This document shows positions 10,072 to 22,660 of a DNA stretch of 64,000 nucleotides, piece by piece; positions within the stretch are counted from its first letter, which is position 1; the number at the start of each line of letters is the position of its first letter. Position numbers and translations under genes: made by a program. The notes beneath the pieces are model-generated. The model was not told where the DNA came from. It searched no databases and saw nothing but the letters and a program-made list of their open reading frames with translations. Source of the stretch: Nemertoderma westbladi (lineage: Eukaryota > Xenacoelomorpha > Nemertodermatida > Nemertodermatidae); the NCBI GenBank assembly GCA_032718475.1, contig JAUCBJ010002279.1, forward strand, positions 1 through 64,000, in the 5' to 3' direction.

Positions 10072-11061
10072 CTAAAGCTTATCACGGCCTTCTCGGCCCT
10101 CTCTCTGGTCTCTCTGACCAGTTCCATTTCCTTCTCTAATAGCGCACTCCCTTCCTCTAACTGTCTCTGTACTTCTCTCGCCCTGTGCCGCCATATCCAA
10201 TTGGTACGCCACATTTATTGCCACCACCTGTCTTTCTTTCACAGAGGATGTAGCAGACTTATCGGTTGTGACGGATTCCCTCCGCCTTCCCGTCCTGCTA
10301 ACTCTCCCCCGCCTCCCGGAATTCCCTCCGACCGACGAGACCGAATCCTCGGGGTTAACCTCGGATTCGCCCTCCTCAGGTCTCCTCCAACCCACTAATT
10401 TTACTCCCCAGGCATCGACTAAGTATGGCCCTATGTACACCACACTAGGCTGCATACCCCTACACTCCCATAGATCACACAGTTCGCTGGCAACCCCTCT
10501 CGCTCTCTCCTCGGCTAGTTCTCTCTGCCCAAAGCGCAGTAGATAGTTAAAGTGTTCGTTCAACTCACCTAGTCTTTTCTTCAACTTTACCTCATCTATC
10601 TTCGCCCCTCCTTTGGCCTCTTTAAGTAGCTTCCGGGTCGCGTTGTAGGCCCATCGAAGTCGATCGCTGACCCCGACGTCCTCATCGCCGACATCTCCTC
10701 TATCTCTCTGGGTCCGGTGTCGTACCGGCGGCCCCACCGTCGCCGTTCCGGTGGGCCGTCTGTCGCCCTCGGCCTGTGGCTGGCCGGCGACATTGGTACG
10801 TCGACCCTCGCTTTGTGTCGACTCGTCTTTCTCCTCTCCCGTCTCGCTTTCTCCTTCTCTCGACTCGCTTTCTCCTCGGAGACGGTCCCCCACATCTTGG
10901 ATCGCCGGGTCGCTCGTTATCGATGTGGCGTCGACCGGCGTCGACGTGGTCGATGTAGTATCGACCGGCGTCGTGGGTCTATATCGTCTCGTCACGGCCT
11001 TGCGGATCGTTAGGTCTCCGTCCGGGGTCCGCGGCAGTGTCCTCTCTGCTATTTGACTCAT
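10072..11061 (-). CDS. Unclassified gag-like protein, 329 codons
   Basis: Start codon at 11059-11061 on the minus strand. The N-terminus is Thr/Pro-rich (RRYRPTTPVDTTSTTS) and a polar, Arg/Glu/Gly-rich low-complexity zone follows. At about residues 128-220 there is a more ordered segment, including RLRWAYNATRKLLKEA, ELNEHFNYLLRFGQRELAEE and YIGPYLVDAWGVKLVGWRRP, with alternating hydrophobic residues. A basic tail follows. No zinc knuckle, protease or RT is visible here. About 170 bp upstream on this strand lies an AATAAA signal, an arrangement seen when a 5' LTR precedes gag. I therefore favour an LTR-element gag, with low certainty. Confidence 0.4.
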   Translation of the reverse strand: MSQIAERTLPRTPDGDLTIRKAVTRRYRPTTPVDTTSTTSTPVDATSITSDPAIQDVGDRLRGESESREGESETGEEKDESTQSEGRRTNVAGQPQAEGDRRPTGTATVGPPVRHRTQRDRGDVGDEDVGVSDRLRWAYNATRKLLKEAKGGAKIDEVKLKKRLGELNEHFNYLLRFGQRELAEERARGVASELCDLWECRGMQPSVVYIGPYLVDAWGVKLVGWRRPEEGESEVNPEDSVSSVGGNSGRRGRVSRTGRRRESVTTDKSATSSVKERQVVAINVAYQLDMAAQGERSTETVRGRECAIREGNGTGQRDQREGREGRDKL

Positions 11062-11800
11062 CTTACTAGGGTGGCTGTTGGATTCTTTAGTTACTAGGGT
11101 GGCAGTTGGTCTTTAATTACTGGTTAACTAGGGCAGCAGTTTGGGTTTAATTACTGTGACAGGATCCACAGAGGATCCCGGTTTATCCGGTTTTCAATCT
11201 ACGCGTCCCCGCGGTGTGTGAAAGGTAAAAGAGTTTATTGATCGTCGTATATAGTTCTCCGGGTATAATAGTATAAGATGAAATATAAATGACACAGAAT
11301 ATAGGATATAATGTTGATAGTAAACGGAAGACGGGTGACGGTAATTAAAGTCCCGGTACTTCCCTAGCTAAACTAACCTAACTCTGCACTGACTAAATGA
11401 CACACTGACTAAATGATTTGCTGTACTGATAATATATATTGCACGGTTGGCCGTTGTTACATTACTCAGCCGGTGCCTTCCCCCCATTGGCTAATAACCC
11501 TGTTGTCGCCCTTTTACTTCCCCCGAAGTGCTTCCCTTCGCCCCTGCTATTCTCTCTCTCTCAGGGGTGTAACCCCTGACCCCTATTGTGCGTATGTTCT
11601 TTGGGGTTTCTCCTTCCCACTTTGTTGGGGTGACACGAGGTTGATTGATTACCCTCGTGTTCCCCAATATTGCCCAAACCTCACTTTATGGGTTGTTTAG
11701 CGGAATTGGATAAGCTAACAATGTGTTTTTCAATACTGCTGTAGTATTACTGTATGAGTGTATATTTCCTAAAACTAGAAAGCCAGCAAGCTGGCTGGAA
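11062..11800 (-). other. Possible 5' LTR and leader of the gag-like element
   Basis: On the minus strand an AATAAA (complement of 11234-11239) lies about 175 bp before the gag-like start codon. It is followed by leader with three spaced copies of a CCACCCTAGT-type box (11067-11145). C/T-rich sequence with GGGGTGTAACCCCTGACCCC lies at 11572-11591. LTR ends and primer site were not identified, so this is inference only. Confidence 0.25.
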
Positions 11801-11904
11801 GGAGCCCGGGGGAAGAATCCTAGCCAATACTATTAGAAATAAACCTTGTCAGTCAGCAGTAAGTAAACTAAACAATTGTCTAAACTGTAAGGCGTGAGGC
11901 TAGC

Positions 11905-11926
11905 TGACTTTGTGGCTCGCCCCACA
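11905..11926. repeat. Solo MITE terminus
   Basis: TTTGTGGCTCGCCCCACA matches the terminal repeat of the MITE family seen complete at 14808-15291. No partner end was seen nearby. Confidence 0.55.
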
Positions 11927-13079
11927 TAATAAAAAATGAAACTTTGCTATGACAACACATCCGGGTCTTTTAAATTTGCGTGATTTGAGTTTTATGCTCG
12001 CACCACTATTTGTAACAAATATTAAAACTTATCTTATGCTGCCAATGTACTGTAGTAATGGTAATAAAATATAATTTTTTAAATTAATTTGCACTATTAA
12101 TGAATGCTTCAGCTAAAAAATGATGCTAATCCTATGTAATAAAAAAACTAAGAATATTATTTTTAAGAACATTCTACATATATCCTATACAAAATAATCC
12201 GCCCACTGATTCGTGGAATAATAATATAATCCTACTAGTGGTATAATTTATTTTGTTTATTGACAACTCAACTATTTTCTGTCTATCCCTGAGAGCTGAT
12301 AAAGGATGTGTAGACTCAGCCAGCAGCCAGCAGCAGGAGGGGTGTAGACAAGAAATTCTGCCTTGATGGAATTCTATCTCAGGCAGCCCTGAACTCAACC
12401 ATTCCTACACAGCTAGCTGCTGCAGCAGCTCAGGCAGGAGTTGTTACTTTACCATTGCTTTTAATTTCGCGACAAAATAATTTCAAAAAAACGAAATATA
12501 TCGAATACCACACACATAGAATCGATCTGATATTTTGTAACGCGATTATGAACCACCAAAGCAATATACTTGCAAAATTTCATCAAAATCGCCAGGCAGG
12601 AAGTGCCTGAACCTAGATAATTATCAGTCACTCAGTCAGTGTTATATAACCTGAGATTTTTACAGTAAGTATCCCGCTGTCGAGCGGGCTCCTAATAATA
12701 TCAAAATTACATCAGTTGTAAATTCACAGCAGTGACAAAATTTTACAGATTTTACATTTTACAAAAATTTTATTAGTTATCAAAGGTGTAAACTTTAACC
12801 ATAATAATATATATTCTGCGGGTGTAAATAACGCTGTAGGGGTAGGCCTACTGACACCAACATTGTCAATTGATGGAAAGGGTCAGCTTACAGTTGATGT
12901 GTATGATTTTGCTGATTATTATAAATAAAACAAAAAATATCAGTCGAGCGAGATCACATAGGTTATAGTTTAAATTATTATCTTATAAACGGTTCCATAG
13001 GTATACTGTAGGTTGTCGGCAGTCGGCGTAGCGTTTACACCCACTATGTTCTGTAGGGTTATGATGACACAATTTTATT
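11927..13079. other. AT-rich spacer without a gene
   Basis: No convincing coding frame. CAGC-rich clusters at 12320-12440 and short AT repeats are present. Confidence 0.4.
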
Positions 13080-13398
13080 CCGGTGTAACAGCGGATTCAG
13101 TCCCCCCGCGGATATGGTCCGGGGGGACAGAATCCGCTAGCGGATCCTGTCCACCCTCCGCAGATTGAGTCCCCCCTTAAATTATAATTTTACAGTACAG
13201 TCAGACAGTGCTGAGTGCAGCAGTACTGGTACTGACTGACTGACATAGCAGCGTAGCCTATGCATTAAATTATCGGTCAGACCTGCAGACTGATTAAAAC
13301 TGCAGTAGCTACCAGCTACTGCGTTAAATTAAATTACCACATCTGTATATACAGTATACTGATATAGTCGCCTACTACATACAGTACAGTAGGCTATT

Positions 13399-14299
13399 AT
13401 GGCCAACTTCGATGAGACGCAGCTTTATCAAGCCTTCTATAATTATATTTCGGGAGACTGGGAGATGACACATATTGACATATCCAGTCAATTCAACAAA
13501 GTTGCAGAAGAAAACTATACGCAGGAAAGCGGCTAATTTCAACATTATAGATTCATTATGGATGAGGGATGATTACATGATGAGGAGGAAGATATTGTAC
13601 TGTCCCTATTACAGTAATAATCATACTGTAGTTCGAGTTGTCAGGTGTCTTTGGTTGGGTTTGTCTTTGGTCAGTTGGTGTCATTTCGTTTAATTAATAA
13701 TTAAATGAATTAATGGGGGTGGTATATTCAGTTCAACTGTAAACCTAAACCCAACTGAGTAACATTTATTCATATTATTAGTTTGCAGGTGGGGAGGATA
13801 TATTTTCTAATAATAAGGCAGTGCTAAACGTCCCAGACACTCACCATCTGCTACGGAGACAGGAGGTGCTGTATCGCAGTCGCAGTCGTATCCACAGGTC
13901 GACGAAGAAGGGTTTCAGTTCCCCAAGCCGTGTCGTTCTCGTCCTAAATTTATCGTTGGGATAGGAAGATCCGGGACCTCTCAGAGTAACGGATCTACTA
14001 GTAAATCGTTCAAGTCAAAAGCTGCCCCAGCCGAAGTCTTTGTATTCAGGATGGATATAGCTACTACTCCACAAGATATTGTAGATGATTTAGCCGCCAG
14101 CAACATTATCACTCCGCTGAAATGCGTTACGAAGATATCGAATGCGGACTCCAAGAATGCTAGCTTCAGGTTTTCTATCCCCAGCAATCTCATTGAGTCT
14201 GCTCTAGATCCGGCTGTCTGGCCTCCAGGGGCCTGTGTTCGTAAGTGGATCTACTATACAAAGAGGAGGAATGAAGATGCCTATGGACCCGCTCGGTAA
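13399..14299 (+). pseudogene. LINE ORF1 remnant
   Basis: A start at 13399 gives MANFDETQLYQAF and stops after 45 codons at 13536. A later open stretch (about 13920-14299) encodes an ORF1-like C-terminal module with VFVFRMDIATTPQDIVDDLA, then FRFSIPSNLIESALDPAVWP and VRKWIYY. This pattern resembles the RNA-binding ORF1 proteins of CR1-like LINEs, which act as chaperones for the element RNA. The middle is broken by frameshifts. It ends 15 bp before the ORF2 start, as expected for a bicistronic LINE. Confidence 0.6.
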
Positions 14300-14314
14300 A
14301 CCAAAACTTGCACA

Positions 14315-17300
14315 ATGGCCTTGGACTCTGGTCAATCCCAAAATGGTAGTAAGTTTAATATTATATCTTATAACAGCAGAGGTTTCTCCAGCGATAAAGC
14401 TGAATTCGCCAAGTTTTTAGCTACCAGTGCTGATATTTTCTGTATTCAAGAACACTTTGTACCTAAGGATAATGCAAATTACTTAAAACGGTGGTTTAAG
14501 CAGGATTTTAATTGTCATTTTCTACCCGCTTACTATGCTGATAACAATGCAACTGGTCAATCCGGTAGGCCAATTGCAGGTTTGTGCTTTTTAATTCGGA
14601 AATCGATATCAAAATACGTAATTAATATAGAAACTAATAATAGGCGGTTTCAAGCTATTAAACTTTCATTCCCAAATTGTAGGGATAAGCTTCTGTTTAA
14701 CTGTTATTTTCCTGTTGATACAAAGCATGTTGATACGGTTTCCGATGAATTTCTAACTATGTGTAATGATATTACAGACATTATAGACATTATCTCAGAT
14801 ACACGAAGTGGGGACTTCGCGCAGCACGAAGTTGGCAGAGCCTTAGCGAATTGACACTGTTAGGGGGTAGGTCAATTTATGCAAATAGTCACGTTGGCCC
14901 TCTAGCGGCAGACTGGAGAACTGCAGATGGATTCGCCTCCTTTGAAAGTCACAGCTAATGGTCTAATACATATCTGCCAAGTTTCAGCTTAAACGGATTA
15001 AAAGCAAAGAAATGGGAGGGCATTTAATGTTTAGACATGTGGCCCTCTAGCGGAAGACCATTGCACTGATGGTGTCTGAAAGTCTCTCAAAAATCTCAAC
15101 TTTTGCTCATATTGATACCTACAAATTTTCAACTTGGCAGCTTTAAATCCGACAAAGTTATTAGCATGTCAAAATCGTAACGACGACGACAACGACGACG
15201 ACGACGACGACGACAACTATTTGCATAAATTGACCCACCCCCTAACAGTGTCAATTCGCTAAGGCTCCGCCAACTTCGTGGCTCGCCCCACAAGTACAGT
15301 AATGTAATTTTAACGGGAGACTTCAATGCGGACTTTGCACGCCAAACAACACATGTAAATCTGCTGCGTAACTTAGTTCGAGATTATAATTTAAATGTGG
15401 CATGGGATAAGTATGATGTTGATTACACGTATTTATATGAGACTGATAATACTATTTCAATATCGACATTGGACCATTTTTTGGTCTCAGATACCGTTTT
15501 AGATGCGAGTTTTGAGGCGGCGTTGTCCATTCCGGTGCCAACCTTTCAGACCATAGCCCGGTATATTTTAAGTTTAATGTTAATTTACTTGTTGATAACA
15601 CGGTTCCGAGAAATGTTCGGGCGAAACCGAATTTCTCTCGTGCTAACAGTGATCAGCAGGATTTATTTAAGCAGACATTGAGTAACCGGTTAAGTAGTCT
15701 TAATTTGCATTGTAATTCATGCAGTAATGTTTTGTGTGTAAACCCCTTACATATATCTAATATTGATGAGTATGCTAATGATATTGTTAATGCATTAAAT
15801 GAAGCCGCTGGAGTTTTGCCGTAAGCCGGTGGGTCAAATGACCATGCGAATGCAAATTTTACATTACCGGGCTGGAACGAACACGTTCGGCCTTTCCGTG
15901 AAGAAGCCATTTTTTGGCATAGCGTTTGGGTCTCTGCCGGACGTCCGAATGCTTCGGTAGGCAACTTATTCCACAGGCGGCGTTCATCTAGAGCGCAGTA
16001 CCAGTATGCTGTTCGGCGTTTACAACGCCAGGTGGATACAATAAATAAAGATAAATTGTTACATGCGTGTCTTAACGATCCCAGTTCTAATTTATTTTCA
16101 ATAATTAATAAATTGCGTGGTATTAATTCTAATAATTGTAGTTCTAATGTAGATGGGGTTACTGATAATGTTGATATTGCGAATCATTTTGCTTCGATTT
16201 ATACGAATTTATTTAACCAGGGTTATGAGTCAGATACTTTATCTATTGAATATAAAATTAATGAAGTGTTACATAATTATAGTAGGAATGAACGCGATAT
16301 TATTACGCCACACTTAGTATCATTAGCTCTGAATAAGCTAACTCGAAATGCTAACTCTGATTTGGCTATACATCTTTCGTGTTTATTTAACTCATTTTTG
16401 TTGCATGGTTATGTACCATTATTTTTATTGAAATTTGCTTTGGTACCTTTAATTAAAGATAAGTTAGGGAGTATTTCAAATTCAGCCAATTACCGTGCTA
16501 TTGCGATTTCATCACTATTAGTTAAAGTATTCGAATGGGTAATGTTATTGTCACAAGGTGATGCATTCGATCTTGATGAATTGCAATTTGGCTTTCAGCG
16601 TAACTCGAGTACCTCCATGTGTACTTGGGCTGCTAAGGAAACAATTGCATTTTATCGTAGATTTTCCACCCCTGTTTTTGGATGCTTATTAGATTTAACT
16701 AAGGCATTTGATATGATTGAATGGAAGTCGTTATTCCTAGAACTTTTCAATAAAGGGTTTTCTCCGTTGTTTTTGCGTACATTATTATTTATGTATAATG
16801 GTCAATGTTGTTTTGTCAAGTGGGGTTCAACATGTTCTAGAACTTTCAGTATTGGCAATGGTGTCAGACAAGGTTCAGTGGCTTCGCCGGTTTTGTTTTG
16901 TGTTATTATAAACAAATTAATTATTAAACTTAGAGCCAGTGGCCTTGGTTGTCACATTGCGTCCAGATTTGTAGGTGTGTTCGTATACGCTGACGATATT
17001 TTCTTAGTGTGCCCGTCAATTAAAGGGTTGCAACAGATGTTAAATATATGTGTCACGTTTGCTGATGAATTTCATATGTCGTTTAGTACCAACCGTGACG
17101 CGGTTAAAAGTAAATCCAAGCGCATCCCTTTTAATTTCAGTTGGAATGTCCCAGTAGCTACTGTTCGTATTCGTAACATTATTTTACCATGGGTTAAAGA
17201 AGCGACGCATTTGGGAAACATTTTTGATTTTGAGGGCAAATTCTATAAAGATATTTTAAGTAAAAGAGGTAAATTCATAGGTAAAATGAATTGTATTAGA

Positions 17301-17849
17301 CGTGAATTTAGCTTTGCTCATCCACACAGTATCTGTAAAATTCAGCGTATTTTTGCTACAAGTTTCTACGGTAGTAATCTATGGGATATTTGGAGTGGTA
17401 GTTGTCATAAGCTGATTACTAGTTGGAATATTAACTTTCGTTTAACCTGGAAATTACCTTACAATACACACAGATTTTTTGTTGAGGGGCTTTCAGATTT
17501 TCCGTATCCTATGACGATGTTATGCAGCCGCTTTGTTAATTTTGCCACATCAATTTCTAATTGCGCAAAACCTAGTATTCGTTTTCTTGCAAATCTTACA
17601 TTATACGACTGTAGGTCGATTAGTGGTACGAATCTTAAGCGTATCGCCAATAAATGTAATGTAGCTATTCATTGTGTGACAGCGAAAATGTGCAATAATA
17701 TTTCTTGGTTTGTAAATGATTCTAATTTACCATGTATTAACCTTTGTCGTGAATTGGTCAATTGTAAACATGGGGAGGACGATTTATTCGTACCAGGTTT
17801 CTCCACAGAGGAACTTAATGATATTTTAAATTATATATGTGCTTCGTAA
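14315..17849 (+). pseudogene. LINE ORF2 endonuclease-reverse transcriptase, interrupted
   Basis: The N-terminal apurinic-type endonuclease begins with FNIISYNSRGF and FCIQEHF (14348-14460). It is broken by a MITE and resumes after 15292 with VILTGDFNADF and STLDHFLVSD. A frameshift near 15555 loses the terminal SDH region and a TAA at 15833 follows. From 16032 a 605-codon open frame holds the RT: GFQRNSSTSMC, LDLTKAFDMIEW, GVRQGSVASPVLF and the catalytic VYADDIF (about 16990). The RT core is intact but the protein as a whole is not encoded. Confidence 0.85.
14808..15291. mobile_element. MITE inserted in the LINE endonuclease
   Basis: The ends are inverted over about 75 bp: left GAAGTTGGCAGAGCCTTAGC..GACACTGTTAGGGGG..TCAATTTATGCAAATAG, and right (15213-15291) its reverse complement ending GGCTCGCCCCAC. 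The outermost bases differ between ends: left GGGGACTTCGCGCAGCACG, right the GGGGCGAGCCACG type. It separates endonuclease codons that otherwise join in sense, proving insertion after the LINE. It contains a GAC/GTC triplet run (15180-15213) and no coding capacity. Confidence 0.85.
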
Positions 17850-18697
17850 CCTTTAGAAATAATCCCGAAATTATAATTTAAATAGGATTTTCCAATTTTT
17901 CATATGTGATACAACGATTGTAAATGTATATCGATTTGATCTAATTTGTAATTATTGTAAACACTTTGTAACTATTTAGTAGTTGAATTAGGCGATCGTT
18001 ATATTGATATTTAGTTGTACTACGTAATTAGCATTATATATATATTCAATATTGTACTACAGTAGTTAGTTAGGCTCATATTCATATTCTTGTGCTTTTC
18101 CACTATGTATGCTGTACTATTAGTTGTTGTAATGCAATTTAATATGTACGAAATAAATAAATAAATAAATAAAAAGGCTAAAACAATATAACCTCATTAC
18201 AATAAATTTATCGTACTACTGTACTACGAAATTGGGGAGGAGCCGGTTACACAGACAAGGTTTTCTAACCAGAACAATAAACGATACATACTGAATAACC
18301 GGTCTGCCAGTACTGTAACCATTGACAATAAGGAAAGGAACGGAGCAGTCTGGCAGAGTATTTTGAATTTATTGCAATAACATTGGGTGGACCAAATCCG
18401 CGAACGAGGACCCAATCCGCTAGCAGATTTGGTCCTATAGGGAGATCAAATCTGCTAGCGGATTGGGTCCGGGGGGACTAAATCCGCTAGCAGATCCGGT
18501 CTGGGGGGACCGATTCTTCGGGGGACTGAATCCGCTGTTACACCGGCACAAATATAAATATCGGATAGTTATAAAACCCGAAAATAACGAAATGATCAAC
18601 GAAAATATCGAATTTATCAAACAATCTGCAAAATCTCGCTTTCCAGTTATGATAGGTATTATTAGAAGTCACACTTTACATTTTTTAATTAATAAAA

Positions 18698-20316
18698 CGA
18701 TCTTAAAATGGCCTACAACATCAGCCAGGAAAAGTACACACAGGATAAATTTGAAGCAATTACAACTGCTCACATACAGCAACAATCAAGACTTACCTGG
18801 CAAACTGTAAATGAGGTATCTGGTCGGAAAAGTTGTGCAAAGGGGCGCCTCAAAGCCGATAGTCCTGAAGAACGTGTTGGGAAGTGGAAAAATCAGTTCA
18901 GCAACTTGCTTGGGCAGCCACCAAACATCGAGGTCAGCCCTACAAGGAAAATATATGACAAGACACTACCTATAGAAACAGGGGACTTCACACCTGCTGA
19001 ACACCAAAGAAGCATTAAAAGCATCTCCAATAATAAAGCGAGTGGATTAGATGAAATCCCAGCGGAGGTATGGAAAACCGGAGTGCTAAACAGACCATTA
19101 TTGAATGTTTGCAACCGGATGTTAAAAGGGAAAAGCCACCACCAATTTGGACTAAAGGTCAACTAAAGCCTCTCCCCATGAAAGGAGACCTCGGCATACC
19201 AACAAACTATCGTGGGATCTGTCTGCTTGTGGTAGCTGCCAAAATATACAATAAAATGATTCTATATAGGATTAGGCCTCACATAGAGAAACTACTGCGT
19301 AAGAGCCAAAACGGATTTCGACCAAGTAGATCAACAATAGCTCAGATACTTGCACTACGGAGACTGATTGAATGAATTAAGTCAAAGAATCTCCCCGCAG
19401 TCATGACTTTTGTGGACTTCAAGAAGGCATTCGACTCCATCCATAGAGGTAAAATGCTTGAAATCCTAAGAGCTTATGGAATACCGGAAGTAATTGTTGC
19501 TGGCATTGGATTGTTATATTGTGACACAGAAGCGCAGGTACTCTCACCAGATGGTGAAACTGAATTTTTCTCAATCCTGGCTGCCGTACTGCAAGGTGAC
19601 ACATTAGCACCATTACTATTTGTAATTGTGCTGGATTACGCAATGAGGACGGCCACAAAGGGTGAAAATCTGGGATTCACACTTCAAGAACGCAGAAGTA
19701 GTAGATATCCAGCAACTACAGTCACAGACACCGACTTTGCGGATGACATCGCCCTGCTCTCTAATACGCTAGCAGATGCACAGCTTCTACTAAATAAAGT
19801 GGAGAGGGCTGCTAAGGAGGTTGGATTGCATATAAATGCTACAAAGACCGAATTCATGACCTTTAATGTTGATGGAAACTTGACAACCATTGATATTAAT
19901 CAACTAAGGAAGGTCGATGACTTCCAGTACCTTGGATCATGGATAGAGAGTAGCAAAAAGGACATAGAAGTTAGGAAAGCAAAGGCTTGGGTAGCTCTAT
20001 CAAATATGGATACCATCTGGTAATCAGATCTCTCCAGGCACCTGAAGACTAAGTTCTTTCGAGCCACAGTGGAAAGTGTATTTTTATACGGGGGTGAGAC
20101 CTGGATACTGACTAAATCACTTGAACAACGAATTGATGGTTGCTACACAAGACTACTAAGGGCAGCCCTAAACATCAGCTGGAGACAACACATGACAAAC
20201 GCCAAACTTTATGGTACTGTACAATACCACCTGTATCAACCACCCTCCGTGAACGCAGATTAAGATTCAGTGGGCACTGCTGGCGAAGTAAAGACGAGGT
20301 CATACCAGATCTACTT
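18698..20316 (+). pseudogene. RTE-like LINE fragment (family A), truncated at both ends
   Basis: This aligns to the fuller copy at 28271-31622 from its CGATCTTAAA.TGGCCTAC block to CCAGATCTACTT. It encodes the linker (AYNISQEKYTQDK), RT fingers (FTPAEHQRSIKSISNNKASG), FVDFKKAFDSIHRGK, VLQGDTLAPLLFVIVLDYA, catalytic FADDIALLSN and LGSWIESSKKDI. Defects relative to the other copy are a frameshift near 19130, GGA to TGA at about 19372, and AAA to TAA at about 20021. The 5' endonuclease and the 3' end are missing; the 3' break coincides with the start of the next repeat block. Confidence 0.85.
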
Positions 20317-20587
20317 ATATATCATTATTGGAATTTGTGTTTGATTTGAATATTTGGCGACCACAGAACCAATAAAGTGCTAACTCAACGACATTGCATT
20401 GTTAATAAAATACATTGGTTGAGTTTATTTGGCGTCTGATCTGATCTATAACATATTGGATAGTGTGTTTGCTTTGAATATTTTGCGACAGCAAAAATTG
20501 TAAAGTGCTAACTCGAAGACAATGTTTTATGGTAATACATTGATTGTCTTCTGTGATTGATAAATTCTGCTTGGTAAGTTAGGCCTG

Positions 20588-21996
20588 ATGGGTGTAGGTT
20601 CTATAGACTGGTTCAAGTCCTACCTGTCAGACAGAGGTCAAACTGTAGTCATTAGCAAATCGCAGTCTACTGTACAAGAGATTACCTGTGGTGTACCGCA
20701 AGGTAGTATATTAGGTCCTCTGCTTTTTGTATGCTATGTAAATGATATGATAAGTAGTATAAATCCCGATTTTAAACTCATTTTATATGCCGACGACAGT
20801 GCTCTTATTTTCTCTCATAAAGATCCTATTCATATTTCCCAAAAGTTAAGTGCAGTTCTAGAATCCTGTAATGAGTGGTTGGTTGATAATAAGCTATCCA
20901 TTCACTACGGTAAGACTGAAAGTATTTTGTTTGGTTCCAAAAGAAAGTTAAAGAAGGTAACTAAGTTTGAAGTCACTAATAATGGACATAAGATTGAAAA
21001 TAAAAAGCAAGGTAAATATTTAGGCGCCACATTGGATAACTGCTTATCAGGAGAAAGTACAGTGAAAAATATTTTCGAAAGTTAACACAGTAGGCTTAGG
21101 TTTCTATACAGAAATAAAAATAGTTTAAACACCGACTCCCGCAAGTTACTTTGCTCTTCTTTAATAGGCCTACAGTGTCACATGGACTATGCATGCTTTT
21201 CTTGGTATGAAGGCTTAACCAAACAGCTTAAATGTAAATTACAAGTAGCTCAGAATAAAGTAGTACGATTTATTAAAGAATACAAACCTAGGCACCACCT
21301 AACTCCAGATGACTTTTCTGAATCTGGAATACTTAACTTAGATAGTAGAGTTAAGCAGCTACGCCTTAACCATGTGCATAAAGTGTATAATGGTAAATGT
21401 CCCGATTACCTAAAACAAAAATTCAACAGAGTACGCGATACACACTCTTACAGTACCAGAGCTAGTGCTTCAAACTTTTACCTCCCGAATTGTAAATCCT
21501 TCGAATCTGATACTTTCTTTTTTAACGGTATTAAAAATAGGAACGCTCTGCCTAATGAAATTAAAAACCTAAATAATCAACATTCTTTTAAATCTGCAGT
21601 TAAATCTCACTTCCGTGTGCAATGTAAAATTAGGTACAATACTGTAGTCCTACAGTAAGTTATTAGTTTATTAATTATTTACTATTTATACTGTAATTAC
21701 GTTTTTAATAAATTGTTCTGTACATTACATCTTTATCGTTGAGTCGGACATTGTCACGCTCTCGGTAAAGTTGTACATGTACATAGTGTAATTACGTTTT
21801 ATATTGGTTTTAGGTTAGCGTAGTGTAATATTGTATTTGTAACCAAGTAACATAAAGGACCCCCTTGGAAATAAGCTGCAAAGCTTTAGGGGTAATACCT
21901 TTATGCCGGTACATTGTTTGGTGTATTTGTTATTGTTTTTACATAATGTATAAATAAATCTATCTAAATCTATCTATCTATGTCTTAAATATGTTG
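20588..21996 (+). pseudogene. 5'-truncated CR1/L2-like LINE
   Basis: The copy begins inside RT: a DWFKSYLSDRGQ segment, then CGVPQGSILGPLLFVCYVND and the catalytic LYADDSALIF, followed by KYLGATLDN. A frame change near 21085 leads to the C-terminal thumb/connection part (21182-21656, YEGLTKQLKCKLQVAQNKVV to HSFKSAVKSHF). The 3' UTR ends in an AAATCTATCTA microsatellite at 21950-21996. 5' truncation with a microsatellite tail is usual for CR1/L2 insertions. Endonuclease and ORF1 are absent. This family differs from the 13-18 kb LINE in its RT motifs. Confidence 0.82.
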
Positions 21997-22660
21997 CAAT
22001 TAAGCATTCAATTTAGTCAGCAAAATGTCTATGTTTCCCTTTTACAGTAATTACTGTGGGTACTGTGGTTAAAGATGCTTTTGCAGCATTTACAACAGTA
22101 AATTTTTTTTTCAAAACTAATTTTTTTCATTAATTTGAGTTGACCTGATAATGGAAATGTACAAAATGAATATTTTTTTAAATTATATCTCATATCTCTA
22201 ACAGAGGCACTACGATTCTAGTATAGGCCTATGTTAAAGTGAAGCGGGGGGAAATACACAACACATACAGTAAGTACGTATTAAGCTCGATTTCTGCTGC
22301 CGGGGTGTATTAAATAAATAAATTGGAGTTGAGCTGATAATGTAATAACTGTAGCAAAATTTATGTATCCATAAGGCAATATTGGTCTGCGCTGGTTCAA
22401 ATCTTAGAAAAGTCATTCCACAATTTGTCATTTTTATAAAACACTTTATTTTATGTATATTATTTATAAACGATTCGGATTTAATCCGATTGGAGATAAC
22501 ATGTCACCAAAACAGTCCTACAATGTATCTTGAATTGTTCGCAGATTCAAATGATTCAATATCTGAAAAATAAGCATATTTGTGTGTTTGCTCACTAAAT
22601 TAATTGCTGAATAAAATAATAAGCATCATATAAAGAGTCAAGCAATGTAATTTCCAAAAG
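21997..22660. other. AT-rich noncoding sequence
   Basis: No credible gene or RNA; probably internal sequence of the inverted-repeat element ending at 22733. Confidence 0.35.

Larger units (their letters stand above)
13190..18172 (+). mobile_element. CR1/L2-type non-LTR retrotransposon, defective
   Basis: Two-frame LINE architecture: ORF1 remnant about 13399-14299, then endonuclease/RT ORF2 14315-17849, a short 3' UTR and an AAATAAATAAATAAATAAAT microsatellite tail at about 18148-18172. Such 3' tails and an ORF1 lacking CCHC knuckles fit the CR1/L2 superfamily. The copy is nearly full length but broken by a MITE (14808-15291), a frameshift near 15555 and a stop at 15833. Confidence 0.82.
13080..18546. 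mobile_element. Terminal-inverted-repeat element (GCTAGCGGATT family) hosting a LINE
   Basis: The 27 bp at 13080-13106 (starting CCGGTGTAACAGCGGATTCA) are the exact reverse complement of 18520-18546. Inside each end, modular copies of GCTAGCGGATT/GCTAGCAGATT linked by GGTCC.GGGGGGAC blocks continue the symmetry (13107-13175 and 18390-18519). The internal sequence is mostly a LINE ending in an AAATA tail at 18172, so I infer the LINE jumped into a short non-autonomous TIR element. No transposase is visible. A target-site duplication was not clear. Confidence 0.7.

Noticed and set aside
15180-15213. Trinucleotide expansion of gene-regulatory interest
   Set aside because: The GAC/GTC run sits inside a MITE inserted in a dead LINE and is too short and isolated to suggest function.
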